Below are positions 1-7,753 of a DNA stretch of 64,000 bases, one piece after another. Origin of the DNA: Amycolatopsis keratiniphila subsp. keratiniphila (lineage in GTDB: Bacteria > Actinomycetota > Actinomycetes > Mycobacteriales > Pseudonocardiaceae); NCBI RefSeq assembly GCF_001620365.2, contig NZ_LQMT02000008.1, positions 1 to 64,000 of the forward strand, in the 5' to 3' direction. Numbering within the stretch: position 1 is the first letter of the stretch; each line of letters begins with the position of its first letter. The notes below the pieces were generated by a model that was not told the origin of the DNA, made no database searches, and was given only the letters and a program-made list of their open reading frames with translations. The translations under genes and the position numbers were made by a program.

Positions 1-209
1 CGCAACCGCTGCACCTCATCGCGGGTGGCTGGGTCCTCCGTCGCCGGTCCGGCCTCGGCGGCCTGTTTGGCTACGTTGACCCACGATCGCAGGGTTTCGT
101 GATTGACACCGAGCTCGCGGGCGATCTGCCGCAACGGCCGGTCACTGGAGTTGACCAGCTCGATGGCGTCGCGACGGAACTGCTCCGGATACTTCGACCT
201 GCGGGACAC
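1..209 (-). CDS. IS3-family transposase OrfA, N-terminal part (cut by left edge)
   Basis: The minus strand encodes 69 codons of a small helix-turn-helix protein before the window ends. It reads VSRRSKYPEQFRRDAIELV, then SDRPLRQIARELGVNHETLR and WVNVAKQAAE. This is the typical OrfA (IS911/Hin-like HTH) of IS3-family elements, which binds the element ends and is fused to the DDE catalytic OrfB by a programmed frameshift. The GTG start at 209 was chosen because AGGGAGG lies 8 nt upstream (224-218). OrfB would lie outside the window to the left. Family assignment rests on the motif pattern and is fairly secure; the IS group is not determined. Confidence 0.85.
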   Translation of the reverse strand, partial: MSRRSKYPEQFRRDAIELVNSSDRPLRQIARELGVNHETLRSWVNVAKQAAEAGPATEDPATRDEVQRL

Positions 210-267
210 CAGGACATCCTCCCTCCAGACCTGTGTCTGGAATCAAGGTGTCCGCTCCCAGGGGGCA
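1..267 (-). mobile_element. Right-hand end of an IS3-family insertion sequence (partial)
   Basis: The OrfA start lies about 55 bp inside the likely element boundary. The plus-strand sequence at 247-267 ends in CCAGGGGGCA, so the element would begin TGCCCCCTGG on its own coding strand. TG...CA ends are usual for IS3 elements. The other terminal repeat is outside the window, so the boundary and any 3-4 bp target duplication are inferred only. Confidence 0.5.
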
Positions 268-305
268 ACTCCACGAGTTACGGCTTCAAGCACGCATGTT
301 CGATG

Positions 306-364
306 AAGCGCGTGAAGGCCCCCTTCCCTCGGCTCAACCGAAGGAAGGGGGCCTTCACGCGCTT
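306..364. repeat. Perfect 22-bp inverted repeat, 15-nt spacer
   Basis: Arms at 306-327 and 343-364 are exact reverse complements (left arm begins AAGCGCGTGAAGGCCCCC), separated by 15 nt. No T-run follows, so it is not a classical terminator. It lies between the IS end and the ABC-transporter promoter. It resembles the other long intergenic palindromes in this window, especially 43143-43185, which shares the GAAGGC core. Confidence 0.9.
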
Positions 365-416
365 GGGACACCCGCAAGCGGGCTCTGTCGGAAAGTTGCA
401 AGTTCTCATCCAGTTA

Positions 417-446
417 TTGCGTTAATCCGGGGCTTCACTTTAGAGT
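417..446 (+). promoter_or_regulatory. Candidate promoter of the alpha-glucoside transporter operon
   Basis: TTGCGT (417-422) and TAGAGT (441-446) are spaced by 18 bp and lie about 50 bp before the lipoprotein gene. GTGACCGCAATCAC just downstream (445-458) has 4-bp inverted ends, and GTTGCAAG (395-402) lies upstream; either could be an operator. The call is by eye only. Confidence 0.4.
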
Positions 447-494
447 GACCGCAATCACGTGACAGCCGTCGCGATCCCGAGATGAGGCTTGAAG

Positions 495-1868
495 ATGAGC
501 AGCACTTGGTCCCCTGCCGTGCGCCGCCGGATGTTCTGCCTGCTCCTTGCGGGCGGACTCACCCTGGGGGTGGCCGCCTGCGGTTCCGGCTCCGGTGAAA
601 GCACCGGGGGCAAGGTCAAGATCACCGTGACCGGGCAGCCCCCGACCAGCCAGCCGTTCGAGCGCGGCGTGTTCGACGCCGACGTCAAGGAGTTCGAGGA
701 GAGCCACCCGGACATCGACATCGAGCCGCACGAAGGGTTCATGGACCCGAAGACGTTCTCCGCCAAACTCGCCGGCGGGCAGCTCGAAGACGTCTACTAC
801 GTCTACTTCACCGACCCCGCGCAGATCATCGCGCGCCGCCAGGCCGCCGACATCACCGAAGCGGCCAAGGGCCTGAAGAACTTCGGCGACATCAAACCGG
901 AATTACTCGACAACTTCCGGGATGCCGACGGCAAGCTCTACGGCCTCCCGACGATGAACTACAGCATGGGCCTGGTCTACAGCCGCCCGCTGTTCCAGAA
1001 GGCCGGGCTCGACCCGAATAAACCGCCGCAGACCTGGGACGAGGTCCGCGCGGCCGCGAAGAAGATCACCGCGCTGGGCAACGGCACCGTCGGATACGCC
1101 GACTACAGCAAGAACAACCAGGGCGGCTGGCATCTGACCGCCTGGCTCTACTCCATGGGCAGCGAGGTCGCCCGCAAGGACGGCGACAAGTGGGTCGCCG
1201 CCTTCAACAACGAGAAGGCCAAGGCAGCCCTGAACCAGTTGCGCGCCATGCGGTGGGAAGACGACAGCATGGGCAGCAAGCAGTTGCTCGAAGCGCAGGA
1301 CGTCCAGCGCATGATGGGCGCCGGCCAGCTCGGCATGTACATGGCCGCCCCGGACAACGTCCCGGTGCTCGTCAAGCAGTTCAACGGCAAGTACGAGGAC
1401 TACGGCGTCGCGGGGATGCCGGGCGGGCAGGGCACGCTGCTCGGCGGCGAGGGCTACATGATCAACCCCAAGGCCTCACCGGAGAAGATCAAGGCCGGTT
1501 TGGAATGGGTCCGCTGGAAGTACCTCAACCCGGAGCGCTTCGAGAAGCACGTCCAGCAGTACGTCGACGGCAAGCAGCCGGTCGGGCTGCCGGCCGAGCC
1601 GACCCCGGACGTCTGGCAGGGCGCCGTCCGTGATCAGCAGCTCGCGGTGAAGGCCAAGCACGCCAACGTTCCCGCCGAGAACTACCAGTCCTATGTGGAC
1701 TCCGTTTCGCGGATCAAGGGCAGCATCGAACCACCGAACGCGCAGCAGGTCTACGCCATTCTCGACAGCGTGATGCAGGCGGTGCTCACCGATCGGAACG
1801 CGGATATCGACCAGCAGCTGTCCTCGGCCGAGTCGAAGGTCAACAGTGTCCTCGCCCAGGTCAAGTAG
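495..1868 (+). CDS. ABC transporter sugar-binding lipoprotein (family 1)
   Basis: A 457-residue extracellular solute-binding lipoprotein. The N-terminus has charged residues (AVRRRM), a hydrophobic stretch and the lipobox GVAAC, so the mature protein is anchored by its lipidated Cys. The body has the family-1 (maltose/alpha-glucoside type) pattern, including LYGLPTMNYSMGLVYSRPLF and GGEGYMINPKASPEK. ATG 495 was chosen because GAGG lies 7 nt upstream; an in-frame TTG two codons earlier is less likely. Two permease genes and a GH13 glucosidase follow in one operon. This matches the aglEFG-aglA layout for alpha-glucoside uptake known from streptomycetes, so alpha-glucosides are the inferred ligand. 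No ATPase gene is present, so a shared MsiK-type ATPase is expected elsewhere. Confidence 0.9.
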   Translation: MSSTWSPAVRRRMFCLLLAGGLTLGVAACGSGSGESTGGKVKITVTGQPPTSQPFERGVFDADVKEFEESHPDIDIEPHEGFMDPKTFSAKLAGGQLEDVYYVYFTDPAQIIARRQAADITEAAKGLKNFGDIKPELLDNFRDADGKLYGLPTMNYSMGLVYSRPLFQKAGLDPNKPPQTWDEVRAAAKKITALGNGTVGYADYSKNNQGGWHLTAWLYSMGSEVARKDGDKWVAAFNNEKAKAALNQLRAMRWEDDSMGSKQLLEAQDVQRMMGAGQLGMYMAAPDNVPVLVKQFNGKYEDYGVAGMPGGQGTLLGGEGYMINPKASPEKIKAGLEWVRWKYLNPERFEKHVQQYVDGKQPVGLPAEPTPDVWQGAVRDQQLAVKAKHANVPAENYQSYVDSVSRIKGSIEPPNAQQVYAILDSVMQAVLTDRNADIDQQLSSAESKVNSVLAQVK

Positions 1869-2820
1869 CGTCCTCGACTGGCCCGCGACAACGTCGTCGC
1901 GGGCCGGTCGGCCGGTCGCCTCGGCGGCCGAACGCCGCCGGAGCCGGTTGCGCCGCAAGCTCAAGGAGAACGTCACCGCGTACGGCCTGCTGTGCGCCGC
2001 GCTCGTGGTGTTCGCCCTGTTCTCGTGGTATCCGATCGTGCGCGGGGTGCTACTGAGCTTCCAGCAGGTCGACTTCGTCAACCCGCCGACGTGGGTCGGC
2101 TTCGACAATTTCACCCGCCTGTTCGAAGACCCGCTGTTCGGTATCGCCTGGCGCAACACGCTGTTGTTCACCGGGCTGGCACTGGTGTTCGGGTTCGTGG
2201 TGCCCTTCCTGACCGCGGTGCTGCTCAACGAACTGCGGCACGCCAAGGCGTTCTTCCGGCTGGCGGTCTACCTGCCGGTGATGCTGCCGCCGGTGGTCAC
2301 CGCCCTGATGTGGAAGTGGTTCTACGACCCGGGCGCCGGCCTGTTCAACTCCGCCCTCGGTGCCGTCGGCCTGCCCGGCGGCCAGTGGCTGGACTCGAGC
2401 GACACGTCGATGCTGTCGCTGGTGTTCGTGTCGACGTGGGCGAACATGGGCAGCACCACGCTGATCTACCTCGCCGCGCTCGGCACCATCCCCGGCGAGC
2501 TCTACGAAGCCGCGGAACTGGACGGCGCGGGGCTGTGGAAACGCCTGATCCATGTCACCCTGCCGCAGACGAGGTTCGTGTTGCTGGTGCTCCTGCTGCT
2601 ACAGGTGGTGGCGACCATGCAGGTGTTCACCGAGCCGTACGTGATGACCGGCGGCGGACCGGACGACTCCACCGTCACCGTGCTCCTGCTGCTGTACCGC
2701 TATGCCTTCGTCTACAACGACTTCGGCTCGGCCAGCGCGTTGAGCCTGCTGTTGTTCGTCGCGCTCGGGGTGTTCTCCGCGTTGTACGTGCGCCTGACCC
2801 GGAAGGCGGATGAGTCGTGA
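1846..2820 (+). CDS. ABC sugar transporter permease, MalF-type
   Basis: A 324-residue inner-membrane permease with about six membrane helices after a basic N-terminus (AAERRRSRLRRKLKENV). The cytoplasmic EAA loop that docks the ATPase is visible as YEAAELDGAGLWKRL. The GTG start at 1846 has GAAGG about 7 nt upstream and overlaps the lipoprotein gene by 23 nt, which suggests translational coupling. A TTG at 1948 is an alternative that would shorten the N-terminus. It pairs with the next gene to form the membrane channel of an alpha-glucoside type importer. A 10-bp hairpin (1880-1905) lies within its first codons. Confidence 0.88.
   Translation: MSSPRSSSVLDWPATTSSRAGRPVASAAERRRSRLRRKLKENVTAYGLLCAALVVFALFSWYPIVRGVLLSFQQVDFVNPPTWVGFDNFTRLFEDPLFGIAWRNTLLFTGLALVFGFVVPFLTAVLLNELRHAKAFFRLAVYLPVMLPPVVTALMWKWFYDPGAGLFNSALGAVGLPGGQWLDSSDTSMLSLVFVSTWANMGSTTLIYLAALGTIPGELYEAAELDGAGLWKRLIHVTLPQTRFVLLVLLLLQVVATMQVFTEPYVMTGGGPDDSTVTVLLLLYRYAFVYNDFGSASALSLLLFVALGVFSALYVRLTRKADES
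1880..1905 (+). promoter_or_regulatory. Stem-loop at the lipoprotein/permease junction
   Basis: GGCCCGCGAC (1880-1889) and GTCGCGGGCC (1896-1905) form a perfect 10-bp stem with a 6-nt loop just after the binding-protein stop codon. A stem here could protect the upstream mRNA and so raise binding protein above permease, as in other sugar ABC operons. This role is inferred. Confidence 0.55.
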
Positions 2821-3686
2821 GGACGCTCGTCTCCCCCAGCACGCTTCGCAGCCCCGGCGGCAAGATCGGGTACGCCGTGATCTTCGCCTGCACGCTGCTC
2901 CTGTTCGTCATCGCGTTCCTGTTCCCGTTGTACTGGGCGGTGACCGGCGCGATGAAGTCACCCCAGGAGCTGGCTCAGACACCGGCGACGTTCATTCCGA
3001 CCGAGTGGCATCCGGAGACCTTCGCCGACGCGTGGGACCAGCTGAGCCTCGGCAAGTACTTCCTCAACACCGTCATCGTCGCCGGCGGTGCCTGGCTGGC
3101 CCAGCTGGCCATCGACGTCCCCGCGGCCTTCGCGTTGTCGAAGCTGCGGCCGAAGTTCGGCAACGTCGTGCTCGGGCTGATGCTCGCGACGTTGATGCTC
3201 CCCGCCGCGGCCCTGCTGGTGCCCACCTACGTGACGATCACCGACCTGCCGTTGCTGGACATCAACCTGATCAACTCTCCGGCGGCGGTCTGGCTGCCCG
3301 CCGCCGCGAACGCGTTCAACATCTACCTGCTGAAACGGTTCTTCGACCAGATCCCCGACGAGCTGATCGAAGCCGCGCGGCTCGACGGCGCGGGACCGGT
3401 GCGCACCCTGTGGCGCATCATCCTGCCGATCTCCCGGCCGATCCTGGCCGTGGTCTCGATCCTCGCGGTGGTGGCCGCGTGGAAGGACTTCATCTGGCCG
3501 CTGCTGGTGTTCCCGGACACCGAAAAGCAGACGCTGTCGGTGATGCTGCAACGCGTGGCCATCGACATGCCGCTGAACGTGCTGGTCGCCGGCATGGTGC
3601 TCGCCAGCCTGCCGATGGTGGCGCTGTTCCTGGCGTTCCAGCGGCACATCCTCGCCGGGCTCACCGCCGGCAGTCTCAAAGGCTGA
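2817..3686 (+). CDS. ABC sugar transporter permease, MalG-type
   Basis: A 289-residue permease with one N-terminal helix (VIFACTLLLFVIAFLFPLYW) followed by the five-helix core. The EAA loop is EAARLDGAGPVRTLWRIILP. The GTG start overlaps the previous stop codon (GTGA), so the two subunits are probably made in equal amounts. It forms the importer channel with the MalF-type partner. The C-terminal AGLTAGSLKG is typical of MalG-like subunits. The glucosidase gene starts 46 nt downstream. Confidence 0.9.
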   Translation: MRTLVSPSTLRSPGGKIGYAVIFACTLLLFVIAFLFPLYWAVTGAMKSPQELAQTPATFIPTEWHPETFADAWDQLSLGKYFLNTVIVAGGAWLAQLAIDVPAAFALSKLRPKFGNVVLGLMLATLMLPAAALLVPTYVTITDLPLLDINLINSPAAVWLPAAANAFNIYLLKRFFDQIPDELIEAARLDGAGPVRTLWRIILPISRPILAVVSILAVVAAWKDFIWPLLVFPDTEKQTLSVMLQRVAIDMPLNVLVAGMVLASLPMVALFLAFQRHILAGLTAGSLKG

Positions 3687-3732
3687 CTCTCGCCGCATTC
3701 GGGGTTTCCACAAACGATTGGGAGGGCATTTC

Positions 3733-5331
3733 GTGACCGCAACAGGGCAGTCCGCCGGATGGTGGCGGAGCGCGGCGATCTACCAGGTCTACCTCCGCAG
3801 TTTCGCGGACGGGAACGGTGACGGCGTCGGCGATCTCGCCGGTGTCCGCGCGCGGCTGGACTACCTGGCCGAACTGGGGATCGACGCGATCTGGTTCACC
3901 CCGTGGTATCCGTCGCCGATGGACGACGGCGGCTACGACGTCGCCGACTTCCGGGAGATCGACCCGCTCTTCGGCACGCTCGCCGAAGCGGAGGAGCTCA
4001 TCGCCGCGGCCCACGCCAAGGGGATCCGCGTGATCATCGACATCGTGCCGAACCACTGTTCCGACGAGCACCGCTGGTTCAAGGAGGCCTTGGAGGCCGC
4101 GCCGGGATCGCCCGAGCGGCAACGGTTCTGGTTCCGGCCGGGCCGCGGGCCGGACGGCTCCGAGCCGCCGAACAACTGGAAGTCGCGCTTCGGCGGCTCC
4201 GCCTGGACGCGGGTCCCGGACGGCGAGTGGTATCTGCACCTGTACAGCTCGCGCCAGCCGGACTTCAACTGGGACAACCAGGAGATCCGCGCCGATTTCG
4301 AGGACGTGCTGCGGTTCTGGTTCGACCGCGGGGTCGACGGGTTCCGCATCGACGTCGCCGACGGGCTGGTGAAGGACCCGCGGCTGCCCGACGTCGATCC
4401 GGGCGACGAGACGCCGTTCTCCGATCAGGAGGGGTTGCACGAGATCTACCGGTCGTGGCGCAAGATCGCCGACAGCTACCCGGGCGACCGGGTGCTGGTC
4501 GGCGAGATGTGGCTGCCGGATATGTCGCGGGCCGCGCGCTATCTGCGCCGCGACGAACTGCACGCGGCGTTCAACTTCGATTTCCTGGTGTGCCCCTGGG
4601 ATTTCGCCCGGTTCAGAGATGTCATCCAACGGACGCTGGCGGCGCACGAGGAGGTCGGCGCGCCCGCGGCGTGGGTGCTGTCGAACCACGACGTCACCCG
4701 GCACGTGACCCGGTACGGCCGCGAGGGCGACACCGGTTTCGCGTTCGCGGACCGGCTGCACGGCACCCCGGTGGACCGGGGACTCGGGACCCGCCGGGCA
4801 CGGGCGGCGGCGTTGCTGACCATGGCCCTGCCCGGTGGTCTCTATGTCTACCAAGGGGAAGAGCTCGGCCTGTGGGAGATCGAGGACATCCCGGGCGAAC
4901 TCCGGCAGGATCCGGTGTGGGCCCGGACGAACGGCGCCGACCCCGGCCGGGACGGCTGTCGGGTGCCGCTCCCCTGGTCCGGCGACGCGCCGCCGTTCGG
5001 TTTCGGCACGGGCGGAGCGTGGCTGCCCCAGCCCGGGGAATGGCGTTCCAGCACGGCGGAGGCGCAGGCGGACGACCCGGCGTCGATGCTGCGGCTCTAC
5101 CGCGACGGCCTACGGATGCGCGAGGAACTTCCCGCGCTCGGCCCGGGTGATCTGGAGTGGCTGGAGCTGGGCGACGGCGTGCTCGCGTTCTCCAGGGAGC
5201 CTGGCTTCACCTTCGTGCTGAACTTCTCGGACAAGCCCGTACCGCTGCCGCCGCATCGCGAGGTGCTCATGGTCAGTGGCCCCCTCGACCGTGAACTCCC
5301 GACGGACACGGCGGTGTGGCTACGCACCTGA
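3733..5331 (+). CDS. GH13 alpha-glucosidase
   Basis: A 532-residue cytoplasmic glycoside hydrolase with the (beta/alpha)8 barrel motifs of family 13: DIVPNH (region I), GFRIDVADG (II, nucleophile Asp207), VGEMW (III, acid/base Glu258) and LSNHD (IV, transition-state Asp320). The short substrate-side loops and lack of a signal peptide fit an intracellular exo-acting alpha-glucosidase or oligo-1,6-glucosidase. It would hydrolyse imported maltose-type oligosaccharides to glucose. GTG 3733 is preferred over the in-frame TTG at 3718 because GGGAGGG sits at 3720-3726. Its stop codon directly abuts that of the convergent SARP gene. The exact linkage preference cannot be read from sequence. Confidence 0.92.
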   Translation: MTATGQSAGWWRSAAIYQVYLRSFADGNGDGVGDLAGVRARLDYLAELGIDAIWFTPWYPSPMDDGGYDVADFREIDPLFGTLAEAEELIAAAHAKGIRVIIDIVPNHCSDEHRWFKEALEAAPGSPERQRFWFRPGRGPDGSEPPNNWKSRFGGSAWTRVPDGEWYLHLYSSRQPDFNWDNQEIRADFEDVLRFWFDRGVDGFRIDVADGLVKDPRLPDVDPGDETPFSDQEGLHEIYRSWRKIADSYPGDRVLVGEMWLPDMSRAARYLRRDELHAAFNFDFLVCPWDFARFRDVIQRTLAAHEEVGAPAAWVLSNHDVTRHVTRYGREGDTGFAFADRLHGTPVDRGLGTRRARAAALLTMALPGGLYVYQGEELGLWEIEDIPGELRQDPVWARTNGADPGRDGCRVPLPWSGDAPPFGFGTGGAWLPQPGEWRSSTAEAQADDPASMLRLYRDGLRMREELPALGPGDLEWLELGDGVLAFSREPGFTFVLNFSDKPVPLPPHREVLMVSGPLDRELPTDTAVWLRT

Positions 5332-6882
5332 TCACCGGCCGGTCGTGACCCGGCCGATCCGGCCGCGCATCCGTGCGCGGCCCGCCGGGTCACGCCAGGC
5401 GAGGTGCCTGTCGAGCACCTCGCGGAGCACACCGCCGAGGACGAGGCCTTGGGTGGCGGCCTCGACGCAGGCGTGGTCGCGGAGCCAGTCGAACAGCTCC
5501 GACGAGCGTCCTCCCGGCAGCACGGACCGAAGGAGGTCTTCGGTGGTGTGGTCCGCTTGCGCGCACACGTACAACGCCCAGCGATGCGCCTCCGTCGGCG
5601 GATCACCGGCCAGGTGGGCGTACAGGGTGTCCACCACGTAGCGTGCCGCGTCCGCTTGCGGTGACCTGCTGACTTCGGCGGCCAGGGAGAGCGCGAACGG
5701 GTTGCCCGCCGCGAAGTCCACAATGGACTTCCGAAGGTCCGGCCCGACACCGCGTGCTTCGAGCAGCGCCGCGGACTCGTCGTCACTCAAGGGTTCGAGC
5801 TTCCGGATCGTGATCCGGCCCGACCACGCCGGATCGACCAGCAGCGTGGCGTCCGGACCCGTACGGCCCGCGATCACGGCCGTGACGTCTCCGGGCAGCC
5901 GGCGCAGGGTCTCCGCCGGATCGTCGAGCCCGTCGAACAGCCGCACGGGTCTGCCCACGGACGCCGCGTCGTCGGCGAACTTCCGGATCAGGGTCGACTT
6001 CCCGATCCCGGGGGATCCGGTGAGGAACAGCACCCCACCTCTCGCGAGCAATCGCCGGAACTCCGCGCGTTCGCGTTCACGTCCGACGAACAGCGGGTCC
6101 GGTCCGCGGGGTGTGGGCGTCCGCTCGTCCTCGGCACGAAGCACCTTTTGGTGCAGTGCCCGCAGTTTCGGCCCCGGCCGGACGCCGAGTTCCGCGTCGA
6201 ACAGGTCGTGGATCGACCGATAGAGCTCGAGGGCCTCGGCGCGGCGCCCGCCACGATGGAGGGCGAGGAGATAGATCTCGTACAGCGGTTCTTCGAGGCG
6301 ATTGCGCTCGATCAGCGCGGGCACCTCGGCCACCACCTCGTCGTGCTCCCCGAGTTCGAGGCGCAGCCTGAGCAGTTCCTGGGTTGCGGTCAGCTTCAGC
6401 CGCTCAAGGCGCGAACGCTCGTGTTCGGCCGCTTCGCCGGGAACGCCGGCCAGTGCCGTTCCGGTCCACAGTCCGAGCGCCCGCTCCAGCAGCTTCGCCG
6501 CCGTCTCCACGGAACGCGCCTGACGCGCGCTTTCGATCAGCCCGGCGAACTCGACCGCGTCGACCTCGAAGCGATCGGGATCCAGCCGGTAGCCGCCGGA
6601 CCGCGAGACGATCGCCGATCCCAATCCCTGCAAGGAGAGCAACCGCCGGAGACGGGAGATGTAGGTCCGGATCACCGCCTCCCCGGTGGCGGGCGCCCGC
6701 TCGCCCCAGAGCCCGTCGATCAGCTCGCCGGTCCGGACGAAACTGCCCGCGTTGGCCAGCAACAGCATCAGCACGGCCTGCTGTTGTGGCGAACCGAGGT
6801 CCAGCCGGGTGCCGCCACTGGTGAACCCCGGCGGGCCGAGCACGGTGAAGCGGTACCGGACTTCCTGCGGCAGAGGGGACAT
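5332..6882 (-). CDS. SARP-family transcriptional regulator with NB-ARC-like NTPase domain
   Basis: A 516-residue AfsR/SARP-type regulator. Order: winged-helix DNA-binding domain (about residues 10-95, GSPQQQAVLMLLLANAG), bacterial transcriptional activation domain (about 100-250, HRGGRRAEALELYRSIH), then a P-loop NTPase domain with GSPGIGKST (Lys295). It lacks the TPR domain of full-length AfsR. ATG 6882 has no Shine-Dalgarno but follows TACCTT by 7 nt, so the mRNA is probably leaderless; an in-frame extension to 6978 is less likely. SARPs often activate antibiotic clusters, but none is visible here. The divergent OsmC gene shares its promoter region and is a possible target. Confidence 0.88.
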   Translation of the reverse strand: MSPLPQEVRYRFTVLGPPGFTSGGTRLDLGSPQQQAVLMLLLANAGSFVRTGELIDGLWGERAPATGEAVIRTYISRLRRLLSLQGLGSAIVSRSGGYRLDPDRFEVDAVEFAGLIESARQARSVETAAKLLERALGLWTGTALAGVPGEAAEHERSRLERLKLTATQELLRLRLELGEHDEVVAEVPALIERNRLEEPLYEIYLLALHRGGRRAEALELYRSIHDLFDAELGVRPGPKLRALHQKVLRAEDERTPTPRGPDPLFVGRERERAEFRRLLARGGVLFLTGSPGIGKSTLIRKFADDAASVGRPVRLFDGLDDPAETLRRLPGDVTAVIAGRTGPDATLLVDPAWSGRITIRKLEPLSDDESAALLEARGVGPDLRKSIVDFAAGNPFALSLAAEVSRSPQADAARYVVDTLYAHLAGDPPTEAHRWALYVCAQADHTTEDLLRSVLPGGRSSELFDWLRDHACVEAATQGLVLGGVLREVLDRHLAWRDPAGRARMRGRIGRVTTGR

Positions 6883-6889
6883 GCGCGGA

Positions 6890-6895
6890 AAGGTA
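6890..6895 (-). promoter_or_regulatory. -10 element of the SARP gene (leaderless)
   Basis: Minus-strand TACCTT ends 7 nt before the ATG at 6882, placing the expected transcription start at or next to the start codon. No ribosome-binding site is present. Confidence 0.55.
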
Positions 6896-6953
6896 GGCGG
6901 ACCCCGGCCGCGGCGGCGACCGTCGGACGACGTCGTCGGCGTACGTCGTCCAG

Positions 6954-7015
6954 GGGTGACGTACACGAATGACGTCATCCGACGGTCGCCGAGGTCAGGG
7001 GCGGATTCCTACGGT
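6954..7015 (+). promoter_or_regulatory. Shared promoter module, copy 1 (OsmC gene)
   Basis: The 38-bp block 6954-6991 (begins GGGTGACGTACAC) matches 16265-16302 at 33 positions. In both copies CCTA of the -10 region starts 17 bp after the block, and the ATG starts 14 bp after that. Here the -10 is CCTACGGT (7008-7015) and the gene starts at 7022, so the mRNA is probably leaderless. GTACGTC (6941-6947) and GACGTAC (6958-6964) also form an inverted repeat. A common activator is likely. Confidence 0.7.
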
Positions 7016-7021
7016 TGCGGC

Positions 7022-7453
7022 ATGTCTGAAACCACGTACACCGCCGTCGCCACTTCGACCGCGGAAGGCCGCAACGGCGGCCGCGCGACCTCCGACGACG
7101 GCGTGCTCGACGTCGGCCTCGCCGTCCCGAAGGCCTTCGGCGGCTCCGGCGACGGCACGAACCCCGAGCAGCTGTTCGCCGCGGGCTGGGCGTCCTGCTT
7201 CGTCGGCGCCGTCCGCCGCGTCGCGGGCGTCAAGAAGGTGAAGCTGGAAGACCTCGCTGTCGTCGCCGAGGTGACGCTGCACCACGACACCGACGCGGGC
7301 GAGTTCCACCTGAGCGCCGCACTGCACCTGGAGGCCACCGGCATCGACCAGGCCACGGCCGACGAACTGGTGCAGGGCGCGCACCAGGTGTGCCCGTACT
7401 CCAAGGCGACGCGCGGGAACGTCGAGGTCACGCTGGACGCCACCGTCGCGTGA
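7022..7453 (+). CDS. OsmC/Ohr-family organic hydroperoxide reductase
   Basis: A 143-residue thiol peroxidase of the Ohr/OsmC family. These enzymes reduce organic and fatty-acid hydroperoxides with a reactive Cys pair. Both are present: Cys59 in GWASCFVGAV (peroxidatic) and Cys124 in HQVCPYSKATRGN (resolving). Length and spacing are normal for Ohr. The ATG at 7022 lies 7 nt after the -10, in a likely leaderless transcript. Its promoter carries a 38-bp block shared with the lipoprotein gene at 16333, so it may belong to a small stress regulon. The adjacent divergent SARP gene could regulate it. No MarR-type OhrR gene is next to it. Confidence 0.92.
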   Translation: MSETTYTAVATSTAEGRNGGRATSDDGVLDVGLAVPKAFGGSGDGTNPEQLFAAGWASCFVGAVRRVAGVKKVKLEDLAVVAEVTLHHDTDAGEFHLSAALHLEATGIDQATADELVQGAHQVCPYSKATRGNVEVTLDATVA

Positions 7454-7753
7454 GCCGACCGTCTCGTGAGTGGCGAGGACGGCTCTGACCAGGGTGTCTT
7501 GGCTGCCTACTGGCTTCCGGCTGCTGCCGGTCCCTGGCTCGCGATCCGTGAAGGTTGTGGAGGTGTGTCGCGAAAGCCACTTTCGGGACATCAGACGTCT
7601 CGAAAGTGGCTTTCGCGACATGATCGCCAAGGCGGTAGTGGACCCGGCCACAGCCGACGTTGCGAAAGCCACTTTCGCAACCTTCAGCGTTGCGAAAGTG
7701 GCTTTCGCAACCCCCGCGGCGACGGCCGAGCCCGGCCGAAGACACCCTTGGCC
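7454..7753. repeat. 300-bp gene-free block of nested palindromes
   Basis: Three inverted repeats sit inside one another between convergent genes. Outer arms 7473-7492 and 7758-7777 (CTCGTGAGTGGC core, one mismatch in 20) enclose the block; the right arm overlaps the last codons of the LuxR gene. Inside are a perfect 20-bp repeat (7566-7585/7601-7620, 15-nt loop) and a perfect 23-bp repeat (7659-7681/7689-7711, loop CTTCAGC). Each inner arm is itself a palindrome of type GCGAAAG-CCA-CTTTCGC. No gene was found here. Confidence 0.92.
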
